From contig JAGATQ010000037.1 of NCBI GenBank assembly GCA_017621205.1, positions 124,001 through 188,000 on the forward strand: a DNA stretch of 64,000 bases, written 5' to 3'. The notes under the pieces were generated by a model. The model ran no database searches. It had not been told where the DNA came from and worked only from the letters and a program-made list of their open reading frames with translations. Source of the DNA: Lachnospira sp. Lineage in GTDB: Bacteria; Bacillota; Clostridia; Lachnospirales; Lachnospiraceae. Shown here in pieces: positions 8,202 through 17,377 of this stretch. Within the stretch, counting starts at the first letter, position 1; the number at the start of each line of letters is the position of its first letter. The translations under genes and the position numbers were made by a program.

Positions 8202-9383
8202 ATGAAGGACTTAAGGCATCTTTATACGCTGGAGAATTATTTGCAGGAGGCCAATAATGATTTGGTTCGTCAGGCACAGAGTGAGGGAAGGTACGCTTTG
8301 GGAAGCGTCTGTTCCCAGATACCGGAGCCACTGCTTGATTTGCCAAATTGTTTTTGTGTCCGGCTCCGGGCACCGAGAACCGGTTCTATTGAAATGGGAA
8401 CCTACTATATGAGCAGCATTTTATGTGAGTGCTGCCGGGCGATATTAGAGCGTGCAATAGAGGGGGGCTATGGATTTTTAGATGCTATTCTTGCCCCGGA
8501 TGCCTGTGCGCAGATGAACCGTTGTGTGGAAAACATAGAACACAATCATTTTTGTGAGAAGGAAGGTTTCTTTATTTCCTATGCCGATGTACCGATGAAG
8601 TGCGATGAAACAGCATTGAAGCATTATGTGAAGCAGATGCGGTTACATATTTTGGAGCCTTTAAAGGAACATTATGGCATTGACTGTTCTGATACAGCAT
8701 TAAGGCAGGCGGTAGAGCAGTACAATGAAATCTGTGAGCTATTAACGACACTTGGCGATTACCGTAAGGAGGAGAATCCGAGAATTACAGGATATGAGTA
8801 TGCGGTGTTTTGTCTGGCAAGCTATTGCTGTCCGAAGGATAAGCTGATTCCTATCTATAAGGAAACCATTGAAGAGGTAAAAAATAGAAAGCAGGATGAG
8901 AAGACAGGGTATCGTGCCAGAGTGGCACTGATTGGTTCGGAGGTGGATGATGCGGAGTTGATTCGTGTTATTGAGGAGGCTGGGGCGCTAGTGGTGGCGG
9001 ACCGCTATTGCTTTGGCTCTCTTCCGGGAAGGGCAGTGATTGACCTTTCTACCGATGAGGATGTGTTAACTGCGATATGCCGGCATTACATGGTAACCGG
9101 TCAATGTCCACGGTTTATGGATACGGCAAAGATTCAGGAACGGCAAAGCTATGTAGACCAGATTGCCAGGGACTATAAGGTGGATGGATTGATTTACCAG
9201 CAGATTAAATTCTGTGATTACTGGGGCTATGAACGGGCACACGCCTTTCATGTGATGCGGGACCAATACGGTTATCCGGTGCTGTCTATTGACCGTCCGT
9301 ATGTGGCAGGCAGCTCCGGACAGATACGAACGAGGGTGCAGGCATTCTGCGAGAGCCTTGAGGTAAAACGGCTGAAAGGTTAA
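8202..9383 (+). CDS. 2-hydroxyacyl-CoA dehydratase-like protein (HgdB/FldC family)
   Basis: The 393-residue protein fits the D-subunit family of 2-hydroxyacyl-CoA dehydratases and benzoyl-CoA reductases. Cysteines that could hold a [4Fe-4S] cluster occur in ILAPDACAQMNRC (about residue 105), in VFCLASYCCP and in IYQQIKFCDYWGYERA near the C-terminus. The C-terminal half has the RVALIGSEVDD Rossmann-like segment typical of the family. It is encoded after the CooC-like ATPase but without the ATP-dependent activator (HgdC type) or a second subunit, so whether it is a dehydratase or a related cluster-binding enzyme is open. Confidence 0.8.
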   Translation: MKDLRHLYTLENYLQEANNDLVRQAQSEGRYALGSVCSQIPEPLLDLPNCFCVRLRAPRTGSIEMGTYYMSSILCECCRAILERAIEGGYGFLDAILAPDACAQMNRCVENIEHNHFCEKEGFFISYADVPMKCDETALKHYVKQMRLHILEPLKEHYGIDCSDTALRQAVEQYNEICELLTTLGDYRKEENPRITGYEYAVFCLASYCCPKDKLIPIYKETIEEVKNRKQDEKTGYRARVALIGSEVDDAELIRVIEEAGALVVADRYCFGSLPGRAVIDLSTDEDVLTAICRHYMVTGQCPRFMDTAKIQERQSYVDQIARDYKVDGLIYQQIKFCDYWGYERAHAFHVMRDQYGYPVLSIDRPYVAGSSGQIRTRVQAFCESLEVKRLKG

Positions 9384-9458
9384 TTTATAAACACCTCAAA
9401 GCCCTCATATTTGCAAGCCAATTTACTTCTTGGCGGTATTTGATGGAGTAGCAATGCA

Positions 9459-9499
9459 GATAGCAAAATATGTGTAGGCATATTTTGCTATCTTTTTTT
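9459..9499 (+). terminator. Rho-independent terminator of the trmO operon
   Basis: A perfect 14-bp stem (9459-9472 with 9479-9492) with a 6-base loop and a run of seven T. Confidence 0.95.
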
Positions 9500-9581
9500 G
9501 TATGATTATTTAATTTTGGGTTGATTATTTACGTATGTAATCCGATATAGATAGAAAGCGAAATACTTTTTAATACATTGA

Positions 9582-9732
9582 CAGATAATTGCGAAACTTG
9601 TAGTTGTTAGACAAGATAGTCATACTATTATATAAATTTACGCCTTTGTACTTTGCAACGCTGCGACAACGAAGTAAATTTATATAATAGTATGACTATC
9701 GTATCAGCAATTAATAATTTCGTAATTATCTG
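9582..9732. repeat. MITE-like palindromic repeat, family 1 copy 2
   Basis: A 151-bp imperfect palindrome with ends AGATAATTGCGAAA and its near complement. The segment GTAGTTGTTAGACAAGATAG matches the right end of the copy at 6343-6492 read on the other strand, so the two copies are inverted. The inner arms read gtcatactattatataaatt with the complementary arm, and differ from those of copy 1 although each copy pairs with itself. It lies just upstream of blaI-like, so promoter effects are possible. Confidence 0.75.
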
Positions 9733-9761
9733 GTACAGTATTGGCAAAAGGAGGATGCTTT

Positions 9762-10151
9762 ATGGGAGAGCTTACCCCGAGTGAAAATGAATGGCAGATT
9801 ATGGAAGTTATCTGGAAGGCTGGGCGTCCGGTTACCGCTTCGGAAGTGATAGAGCAGGTGGCTGACCGGATGGATATCACGAAGAAAACAATCCGTGTGA
9901 TGCTGAATCGACTGGTTGCTAAGGGGGTTATTGATTATACCCTTGATAAGAAGGATGCCAGAATATATCATTACTTTCCATTGAGGAGCAGAGAGGAATG
10001 TATAAGGATTAAGTCGAACCGGTTTTTAAAGCATTATTTTTCCGGGCGGTCTGCACTGGCGGTGGCAAGCTTTTTGAAGGAGGGAGAGGTCAGTGAGGAG
10101 GAGCTTGAGGAGCTGTCCCGCATGGTGGAGCAGATGAAAAAGAAGAAATAA
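9762..10151 (+). CDS. BlaI/MecI/CopY-family repressor
   Basis: The 129-residue protein has the family's winged helix-turn-helix (LTPSENEWQIMEVIWKAG through ITKKTIRVMLNRLVAKGV) and a C-terminal dimerisation helix. Such repressors hold genes off until a paired membrane protease (next gene) triggers their cleavage, classically in response to beta-lactams. The start at 9762 is preceded by AAAGGAGG at the right distance. No beta-lactamase gene is adjacent, so the target of regulation is unknown. Confidence 0.9.
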   Translation: MGELTPSENEWQIMEVIWKAGRPVTASEVIEQVADRMDITKKTIRVMLNRLVAKGVIDYTLDKKDARIYHYFPLRSREECIRIKSNRFLKHYFSGRSALAVASFLKEGEVSEEELEELSRMVEQMKKKK

Positions 10152-10184
10152 GATTGTGCTTCTTGTAGAAAAGGGTGTAAGAAC

Positions 10185-11501
10185 ATGATAGATATCATAA
10201 ATGCCATTGGAAATATGATGGATTTTATTTGTTCCTATAAACTGACTGGTTGTGTGAAGACGATGCTTTTTGGGAGCATAGCAATTGTGGTGCTGCTCCT
10301 GTTTTCCCGGGGAAAGAAGCGTTCTTCCTTTGGAAAGTGCTACTGCCTGCTCTTGGTGTTTACAGCATTGCTGGTAGAACAGAGTAAGTTCTACTACACG
10401 GGTGAACTGTTCCGGCTAAGCAATTGGTTAAATGCTGTTATTACCCCGTTTTTAGGAAAATGTTATTTTGGGGTGATGCTTTTGTTATTTTTCATCCTCT
10501 TTGTAAAACAGCTTTGGTTTCGTTTGTTTATCCGAAGGCATTGGAAGCCGGTTTTGTTTGAGGAATTGCCGGCCTTTGCTGGTGAAAGGATAGAAGGGAA
10601 AGAAAAAGGAGCTTTTTGGAGCTGGTATCAAAAACGTATTCGGATTTACCAACAGCCGGAGATAAGTGCTGCCTGTTCCGGGGGTGTGTTTCATCCCTAT
10701 ATTGTACTCCCTGTCTTGGAGGAGGGAAGGGAGATGGAACAGACGGTTATGCTAAAGCATGAGTTAACCCATATCCGCCATGGACATATTTTCTGGCTGA
10801 ATCTGGTGGTGCTTTTAAGGTGTTACTGGTGGGTGAATCCGCTGGTGTATATATGGGAGTGGCATTTGCGCCGGGAACTGGAATGTGTATGCGATGAGCT
10901 GTGTCTGATGGAATATGGGATAGAGCAGGATGTGTATGCAGAGACGATGCTGTTTGTGGCAAGCCAGTGCGTTGCCAGAGGGAAGAAGTATCACTATGAA
11001 ACGGCAGGGACTTATTTTATGAAAGAGAGACGCCCCTTTTTTGAGCTACGTTACCGGATTATAAATATGACTGCTTCAAAGGGCAGGGAAACCGAAAGAA
11101 TACACCGAAACAACAGATATGGGCATATCCTTGCTGCTGGAGTTCTCATCATTTTTTTGATGATAGGCTCTTATCCACGTTATACGATTATGAGTGAGAT
11201 TTCTTTATATGACGGTCGGTTAAAGCCTGTATTTTTTGATGACGAGGCGGTACATAAGGCAGTACAGATATCTGGAAGAGACATTGTAATCGAGCCGGAG
11301 ACCTTTCGGGAGTTGCTAGAGCAATATCAGGTGACGGATGAATATATTTATCTCGGCTATAATCAGATTTTGAAGGTTCCGGGAGCAGGGGGGCTTGGTG
11401 AGGTTGCCATGGTTTCTACCAGGGATTACAAGGATATTACGTATTTGTCAGCAGATACGATTAGCGCGAAGATAGAAAAGTTTATTTTAAAATGGATTTG
11501 A
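10185..11501 (+). CDS. BlaR1-type M56 membrane metallopeptidase
   Basis: The 438-residue protein starts with membrane helices, then has the M56 zinc-protease motif HELTH (LKHELTHIRHGHIFWL, about residue 190) and the downstream glutamate in RELECVCDELCLMEYG. A further membrane helix is at about residue 325 and a short C-terminal extracellular tail of about 100 residues follows, without a recognisable penicillin-binding sensor domain. It probably senses an envelope signal and inactivates the BlaI-like repressor encoded 33 bp upstream. The absence of the beta-lactam-binding domain suggests a different signal. Confidence 0.85.
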   Translation: MIDIINAIGNMMDFICSYKLTGCVKTMLFGSIAIVVLLLFSRGKKRSSFGKCYCLLLVFTALLVEQSKFYYTGELFRLSNWLNAVITPFLGKCYFGVMLLLFFILFVKQLWFRLFIRRHWKPVLFEELPAFAGERIEGKEKGAFWSWYQKRIRIYQQPEISAACSGGVFHPYIVLPVLEEGREMEQTVMLKHELTHIRHGHIFWLNLVVLLRCYWWVNPLVYIWEWHLRRELECVCDELCLMEYGIEQDVYAETMLFVASQCVARGKKYHYETAGTYFMKERRPFFELRYRIINMTASKGRETERIHRNNRYGHILAAGVLIIFLMIGSYPRYTIMSEISLYDGRLKPVFFDDEAVHKAVQISGRDIVIEPETFRELLEQYQVTDEYIYLGYNQILKVPGAGGLGEVAMVSTRDYKDITYLSADTISAKIEKFILKWI

Positions 11502-11603
11502 ATCATGGTATGGGGAAGACTGATAAGGACTGGATACTTTACCGTCTTCCTTCTCATTTCACATAAAGGATTACATTTGTAAACAAAACAAGGAGGTTTT
11601 TTT

Positions 11604-12992
11604 ATGAGCACAATGACGATAGCATTAACGAATCAGGCGATGGCAGCACCGGCGGCTAAGACAGGGAGTCAAAAACCGGTCTGGAATGGAAAAAAAGCAT
11701 ATACGTATTTGGAGGATATGAATACTGCTGGTATCCAATATGGCAAGGAGGCAGCTGCATACTATTCTTCCTTGATTAGCAAACGGGGAGAGGATGGTGC
11801 AATCAGTAAAGAGGAGCTGATGAGTCAGCTTAAGGAATTATTTCCAGAGTATACGTTTACTAACCATGAGCCTAAGGATGTACAGCAAGGGAAGCATTAT
11901 CTTTACATTGATGAGAACAATTTAAAACGGATGCAGGAAGATTCCAATTATCGTGCCAAGGTGTATGGGTTAATGGACCGGGAGCTTACGACGGGGAAAG
12001 AATATACCATGACATATAGTGATGGACGTAAGGTAACGTCCCATATTACAGGAAGTATTTTTTCCTTGGCGGATACCAATAAGAAATATGCCGGAGAGGA
12101 TGGCATTCCTTATCGGGGAAGTGGCAGCAGTGACCATCCTTTTTCCTCATCCAATTCGCATCCACAGATGCGTTCCATGACATTTGCCCATGAAGTGATG
12201 AATGCGGGGAAAGGGAATGGTAATCAAAGGAGTAAGAAAACAAATAACAAGACATTAGTTACAAGACTTTATGAGGAGCGTTTGAAAAAGAAAAAGGAAC
12301 GCGTAAAACAGGAAAAAAAGCAGGCAGAGAAGGAATCACAGAAGAAAGCAGAAGAGGAACGCTTAGAGAAAAGGCAGGAGGAGAGAAATCACGAGGCACT
12401 TGCGGCACAGGAGCAGATGATGGCACAATCCCCATACAAAAGTGTATCAGATGTGCAGCGTGCATACCAGGTGGGTAATAATTCCATCCGCCAGCTTCAA
12501 GATAGCCTGTCCGCACAATATGAGGCATATTCTAAAGGAATGGTGCAGATATCGAAGAGTTTTTTACGGTCCTGTCTGTCTGATGAGGAGAAAATGGGGA
12601 AATTGCATGAGATGCTTCAGAGTGTCGACAGTATGTATGAGAATGCAAAAAATGGAGGGATAAAGGGTTTTCTTGGAATGAAAGCTAAGATTAATTCAGA
12701 GGGAGAGCTGGAAACGGAAACCTATGGGGGCAGTGTTGCAGTAAATGAAATGAAGCGGGCGGCACAGATTGCCAATTCTAAGACGATGGCAGATATAAAG
12801 ATGGTGATGAACCTGCTTGCGGAGGATATGGAGGATTGCAAGCGAGGATTACGGCAGGGGCTGTGTGATGAAGAGGAGGTGAACAAGGTAAAGCGGCTTA
12901 TAGAGAAGGCAGAGAAACGGCAGATGGAGATTGAAGCCAATGGTTCCAGCCCCATGGGTAAGGAAGAATTAACGATTAATGTACTGCTATGA
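11604..12992 (+). CDS. Unrecognised protein with a Lys/Glu-rich coiled coil
   Basis: The 462-residue protein begins MSTMTIALTNQAMAAP without a typical signal peptide. Residues 20-190 look globular, residues about 215-275 are an extremely charged Lys/Glu coiled coil (EERLKKKKERVKQEKK), and the rest is helical. No enzyme motif is visible. AAGGAGG lies seven bases before the ATG. It ends two bases before the convergent deoD gene, with no terminator between them. I do not recognise the family. Confidence 0.7.
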   Translation: MSTMTIALTNQAMAAPAAKTGSQKPVWNGKKAYTYLEDMNTAGIQYGKEAAAYYSSLISKRGEDGAISKEELMSQLKELFPEYTFTNHEPKDVQQGKHYLYIDENNLKRMQEDSNYRAKVYGLMDRELTTGKEYTMTYSDGRKVTSHITGSIFSLADTNKKYAGEDGIPYRGSGSSDHPFSSSNSHPQMRSMTFAHEVMNAGKGNGNQRSKKTNNKTLVTRLYEERLKKKKERVKQEKKQAEKESQKKAEEERLEKRQEERNHEALAAQEQMMAQSPYKSVSDVQRAYQVGNNSIRQLQDSLSAQYEAYSKGMVQISKSFLRSCLSDEEKMGKLHEMLQSVDSMYENAKNGGIKGFLGMKAKINSEGELETETYGGSVAVNEMKRAAQIANSKTMADIKMVMNLLAEDMEDCKRGLRQGLCDEEEVNKVKRLIEKAEKRQMEIEANGSSPMGKEELTINVLL

Positions 12993-12994
12993 AT

Positions 12995-13708
12995 TTATTC
13001 GGCAATTGCCGTCTCCAACGCAATATGCATCATATCGGTAAAGGTTTTCTGGCGTTCTTCTGCGTTGGTAGCCTCTCCTGTAAGCAGATGGTCACTTACG
13101 GTAAGAATGGCAAGTGCTTTGGCATTGTGCTGGGCAGCAACGGTATATAGTCCGGCGGCTTCCATCTCTACTCCGAGTACACCATAGTTGGCATACATGG
13201 CATTGAGTCCCTCATCGTGTCCATAAAACTCGTCGGTGGAGAGAATCGGTGCGACATGGGTTTTCTCCTGAAGACCGTGTTCACAGGCAATCTGATAAGC
13301 AGTCTGTAGTAATCCGAAGTCTGCTGTTGGTGCAAAATCATAGCCTGCAAAGCGGGTTCTATTGATAGCAGAGGTCGTGTTGGCACTGATGCCAAGAATG
13401 ACATCCCGCACCTGAACCTTATCGGAAATGGCACCACATGTACCGATGCGAAGAATCTTCTTTACACCATACTCCGTAAGAAGTTCGGTAGCATAGATTA
13501 AAAAGGATGGAATACCCATTCCAGAGCCCTGTACGCTTACTCTCTTGCCCTTATAGGTTCCGGTAAAACCATACATTCCGCGAACCTCGTTGTAGCAGGC
13601 AGCATCTTCAAGGAATTGTTCTGCCACGAATTTGGCACGCAGTGGGTCACCGGGCATTAGGACAACCTCAGCAATATCGCCGTTTTTTGCATTAATATGT
13701 GTACTCAT
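12995..13708 (-). CDS. deoD: Purine-nucleoside phosphorylase, DeoD type
   Basis: The 237-residue protein is collinear with hexameric DeoD enzymes: [13 protein letters not shown], the phosphate-site RIGTCGA segment, [13 protein letters not shown] for ribose binding, and the catalytic Asp in [10 protein letters not shown]. It splits purine (deoxy)ribonucleosides with phosphate to base and (deoxy)ribose 1-phosphate for salvage. AGGAGG precedes the start by nine bases. It stands alone. A MITE-like repeat begins 30 bp upstream of the start codon, so its promoter lies within or beyond the repeat. Confidence 0.96.
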   Translation of the reverse strand: MSTHINAKNGDIAEVVLMPGDPLRAKFVAEQFLEDAACYNEVRGMYGFTGTYKGKRVSVQGSGMGIPSFLIYATELLTEYGVKKILRIGTCGAISDKVQVRDVILGISANTTSAINRTRFAGYDFAPTADFGLLQTAYQIACEHGLQEKTHVAPILSTDEFYGHDEGLNAMYANYGVLGVEMEAAGLYTVAAQHNAKALAILTVSDHLLTGEATNAEERQKTFTDMMHIALETAIAE

Positions 13709-13738
13709 ACGAATCGACCTCCTATTGGTTGCAGTATA

Positions 13739-13943
13739 ATGATGTTGGGGTCAAAAGGTATTTTGCCCCCGACGGATGTCACGGATTGCTTCGTTGTTTC
13801 ACAACTCCTGCAATCCTGTAAACATTCGAAATCCGCTAATTTACTGCGTAAATTGCTCCTTTCTCATGTTTAGCGGGTCCCAAGTTCAAATGACTTTTCA
13901 TGCAAGCATGAACGGCATTTTGACCTTTTGACCCTGACATCAT
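13739..13943. repeat. MITE-like repeat, family 2, long copy
   Basis: A 205-bp element with near-inverted ends (ATGATGTTGGGGTCAAAAGG on the left; ATGATGTCAGGGTCAAAAGG on the other strand at the right). Read on the minus strand it matches the 113-bp element at 30928-31040 at both ends and carries an extra central block of about 92 bp that includes a small hairpin (AATTTAC/GTAAATT). There is no coding capacity. It occupies the deoD promoter region. Confidence 0.8.
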
Positions 13944-14056
13944 AAATAATTATACCATTTTTCCAAAAAAGTCTAAACTATTTTCTGGAAAAAACCGATA
14001 GAAAATATAAGTGTAACTAGTAGTAGTATTATGAAACGACCAAGGAGGGTTTTATT

Positions 14057-14698
14057 ATGGATTTAAACGGAGTTTTTGATGCAGCTACGCAGGCGGCTGG
14101 TTCGGTAGCAGCGTCACAGGCAACCAATACGAACACGCCGAACAGTGCAACTGCAGCAGAGAATACGGCAGCAGCCGTGGATTCTACCGCTGTTGTATAT
14201 GAGAAGTCTAAGTTATCTAAGGCAGAGGCAAGCTCTAAGAAGACATACACACCGAATATGGAGGTTGTGAATAAGTTAAAGTCACAGGCACAGCAGAGAG
14301 CTGACCAGCTACAGTCCTTAGTAGATACATTAATGAAGAAGCAGGGAGAGACCCACGCTAAGGCGAATGCATTTACCAGTGAATTCTGGACAAAGTTTGC
14401 AGCTAGTGGTCAGACCGTTGATGAGCTTGCTGTAAAGCAGGCACAGGAGGACATTGCAGAGGGAGGATACTGGAGTGTTGGAGAGACCTCTTCCCGTATT
14501 TTAGATTTTGCTAAGGCATTGACCGGTGGTGATCCGGATAAGATTGATGAGATGCAGGCAGCCTTTGAGAAGGGCTTCAAGCAGGCAACCAGAGCATGGG
14601 GAACAGAGCTTCCTTCTATTTCACAGGATACATACAAGGCAGTAATGGATGGCTTTGATGCATGGAGAAAAGAGAGTGGAACAGAAGTAGAAGCGTAG
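14057..14698 (+). CDS. Unrecognised Ala-rich helical protein
   Basis: The 213-residue protein has an Ala/Thr-rich N-terminal 55 residues of low complexity, then a helical region (VNKLKSQAQQRADQLQSLV) and a C-terminal part with FWTKFAASGQTVDELAVKQAQEDIAEGGYWSV split across the middle. There is no signal peptide or catalytic motif. A very strong AAGGAGGG site suggests high translation. It is alone between a repeat and a terminator. The even composition and helices would suit a structural or secreted small protein, but I do not recognise it. Confidence 0.65.
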   Translation: MDLNGVFDAATQAAGSVAASQATNTNTPNSATAAENTAAAVDSTAVVYEKSKLSKAEASSKKTYTPNMEVVNKLKSQAQQRADQLQSLVDTLMKKQGETHAKANAFTSEFWTKFAASGQTVDELAVKQAQEDIAEGGYWSVGETSSRILDFAKALTGGDPDKIDEMQAAFEKGFKQATRAWGTELPSISQDTYKAVMDGFDAWRKESGTEVEA

Positions 14699-14744
14699 TC
14701 TTTTTGTAGCTGTTGTTTTAAGAAAAGGATACATGTACGATAAC

Positions 14745-14791
14745 AATAGGGTTTTTGAAAGCGGTAAAGCGATTCAAAAGCCCTATTTTTT
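14745..14791 (+). terminator. Rho-independent terminator
   Basis: A 15-bp stem (14745-14759 with 14773-14787, one mismatch) ending in a T-run. It closes the Ala-rich gene and isolates the McrBC-like pair downstream. Confidence 0.9.
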
Positions 14792-14948
14792 GTGAAAAAA
14801 AATAAACATTATGTAACGAATTTGTCGAATTTTGTGTTATAATTGTAAATAAAATGTTGAACAATTACTAAATTAAGTTAATTAATAGTTATTGTGCCGT
14901 TATAAAATAAGAAACAAAGGGTTATTAGAATTATGGAGGTTGCATTAT

Positions 14949-17366
14949 ATGGAAAGAACGTATCTTGGTGCATTTGGAAATGGTTGTTTTATTAAGGCTC
15001 AATATGAGCTTAACAATGGTGAATTGATTTCTTTGGATAGTTATGAACGTCATATGATTTTTCCCAATGGTGGTACGGTATATTTTACCGAGAAGGACGG
15101 CAATGAGATAAAGGATAAGTTCATTAAATTTAAGATAGATTCGGTTGACGATATTAGTCCCACCTTTAATGAATATAATAATAACAGTAATAAGTATCAG
15201 GCCAATATTAATCACATTCTTCCGCTCGATGAAGATGAGATTATTGAGGTGTTACCATTACCATTTGACATCACGATAGATGATTTCTTGAGAGATAAAA
15301 CAAAGAGACGTTTTGAGGTAAACCATAAACCGAACCAGAAAATATTGCTGACATCAGGGGAGTTCTACTATGGTCCTTTTGAATTTACATTGGAGACAGT
15401 GGATAAAAAGTATTATATAAAGGTTATTATTGATACAGAGCTGATTAATCAGTATTCTTATAAAGATATTGGGTGGCTTATACATAGTGGTGTTTTTTCC
15501 ATGAGAGCACAGGATAGTCTGGAATTTATATACCATATCAGCGAATTAGAAGAGATTCCCTGTGAGAAGATAGAATATGTTGATGAAGAGAAGTTAATAG
15601 AATTATTGAAAAAGGTGTTGGATCATTCAGATTCTCTGGATGCGGTTGTTCGTATCAGTGAGGATTTCTCGCGGGTTCTAAATAGCTTTAGTAACCCGGA
15701 AGAGCTTGATGTGGATGCAAAGAAACTAAGGAGGCTATCACAGCTATTGGAGAATAGCGAGGAACTGAAGGGTTATAAAAATAAACTGATTGAAGATTAT
15801 TTTAAAATCAATGGGAGTAGTGCTGCAAAGGATAAGGAAAATTATCTGAAAGATCATGAGGAAATCATAGAGGAGCTTGCCAAAAGGGATAGTCGGTATG
15901 AGGAGCTTTTTGATGAGTATCAGAAAAAGCTATCTAAGCTTTCCAAACAGATAGAGAAAGGTAGTGCAGAGCTTGAAAACCAGCAGGTACTGTTTGAAGA
16001 GTATAAAGCAAGGGCATTGGAAGAGCAGAGAAATGAACTAGATGAAATGAAACGCTCACAAAAGCAGGAGCTGGAAGGCCTTGAGCAGAGAAAGAATGCT
16101 GCTAAAAAGGAAATGGAGCTGTTTGAGAATAATAAAGAACGCTTAAAAGAAACGATTGCCACAATGAAAAAGGAGAAATATGAAATTGAAAATAATATTA
16201 AGCAGAAGATTTCTGACTGGGCGGCGGAAAACAGGAATTCTGAGATGGTGAATTTGTTATTTTCAGAGCTGGCATATTATAAGAAGCCGGAGGAAGAGCG
16301 AAAGCCTTGCGAGTTGTCCATTATGGAGACAAAAAGTGCAGAGGACATTGTAACGCTTGTCCAGAGCAAGCTAGTGGAATCAGGTAGGAAATATACGAAG
16401 GATGATGTGATTAATTATATTATCAGTGTCGTACAGAGTTATATTACAGTCTTTGCAGGAGAGCCGGGAACAGGGAAAACTTCATTGTGCAGATTATTGT
16501 CAAAAGCATTTGGATTATATAATGAGAGATATGCTGAGATTATGGTCGAGAGAGGATGGACTTCTGCCAAGGATTTAGTAGGATATTATAATCCTTTGAC
16601 AAAGGAGATAGAAAAAACACAGCCTGCCTTTTCAGATTGTATGGCAACCTTGTCTGAAGAGCGGAAACAGGGAAAGCAAAAGCTACCGTATTTTGTTTTG
16701 CTTGATGAGGCGAATCTAAGTCCTATTGAATTTTACTGGTCAAATTTCAATTACTTTTGTGACCATCCAGATCATCAGAAGATTCAATATGCGAATGGGG
16801 AAGAATATTGCTTTGGGGAGGAACTCAAGTTTTTTGCGACCATCAATTATGACCATACTACAGAGGTGCTTTCACCGAGATTTTTAGACCGGGCATGGGT
16901 CATATTAATGCAGGATATTAATATTGACGATATTATTGCATTTTCCCAAAGCGATAGGGAAGTGGATAATAATACGGAGGTGATAGCCTATTCTAATTTG
17001 CTGGATTTATTTGGAAAAGATACAGTCAATGGGAAAAAGCTGAACCGTGTTACTAAGGAACGGCTGACAACAATTATAGGAAAAATGAATGCGGGAGGGC
17101 ATTCGATTAGTGCAAGAAGTGTTAAGGCAATCTGCAATTATTATCTGGTGGCGGAGAACTATATGTCTTCCAAGGAAGTAGCGTTGGATTATGCTATAGC
17201 CCAAAAGCTATTGCCCTTATTATCGGGCAACGGACAGCTCTATGAGGATTTTTTGAAGGAACTGCTAGGGATATGTAGTGATAGCCAGCTCGTTAGGTGT
17301 TCACATATTATACAACGGATAATTGATAAAGGCGAGCATGGATTCTACGGGTTTTTTAATGCTTAA
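14949..17366 (+). CDS. McrB-like AAA+ ATPase with long coiled coil
   Basis: From the ATG at 14949 (GGAGG nine bases upstream) the product is 805 residues. Residues 1-230 are an N-terminal region I cannot name; about 290-430 are a charged coiled coil; the AAA+ domain follows with Walker A GEPGTGKTS (about residue 504), Walker B VLLDEANLSPIEFYW (about 584), a sensor segment FFATINYDHTTEVLSPRFLDRA with its arginine finger, and a helical end. The DEANLSPIE and RFLDRA segments are typical of the McrB branch. McrB motors drive McrC nucleases in modification-dependent restriction. The next gene, 11 bp on, is the likely nuclease. Confidence 0.85.
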   Translation: MERTYLGAFGNGCFIKAQYELNNGELISLDSYERHMIFPNGGTVYFTEKDGNEIKDKFIKFKIDSVDDISPTFNEYNNNSNKYQANINHILPLDEDEIIEVLPLPFDITIDDFLRDKTKRRFEVNHKPNQKILLTSGEFYYGPFEFTLETVDKKYYIKVIIDTELINQYSYKDIGWLIHSGVFSMRAQDSLEFIYHISELEEIPCEKIEYVDEEKLIELLKKVLDHSDSLDAVVRISEDFSRVLNSFSNPEELDVDAKKLRRLSQLLENSEELKGYKNKLIEDYFKINGSSAAKDKENYLKDHEEIIEELAKRDSRYEELFDEYQKKLSKLSKQIEKGSAELENQQVLFEEYKARALEEQRNELDEMKRSQKQELEGLEQRKNAAKKEMELFENNKERLKETIATMKKEKYEIENNIKQKISDWAAENRNSEMVNLLFSELAYYKKPEEERKPCELSIMETKSAEDIVTLVQSKLVESGRKYTKDDVINYIISVVQSYITVFAGEPGTGKTSLCRLLSKAFGLYNERYAEIMVERGWTSAKDLVGYYNPLTKEIEKTQPAFSDCMATLSEERKQGKQKLPYFVLLDEANLSPIEFYWSNFNYFCDHPDHQKIQYANGEEYCFGEELKFFATINYDHTTEVLSPRFLDRAWVILMQDINIDDIIAFSQSDREVDNNTEVIAYSNLLDLFGKDTVNGKKLNRVTKERLTTIIGKMNAGGHSISARSVKAICNYYLVAENYMSSKEVALDYAIAQKLLPLLSGNGQLYEDFLKELLGICSDSQLVRCSHIIQRIIDKGEHGFYGFFNA

Positions 17367-17377
17367 AAGGAGTGTTT

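Noticed and set aside
13709-14056. A riboswitch upstream of deoD
   Set aside because: The sequence is a copy of a dispersed repeat also found at 30928, so it is not specific to a purine gene and no purine-riboswitch core is visible.
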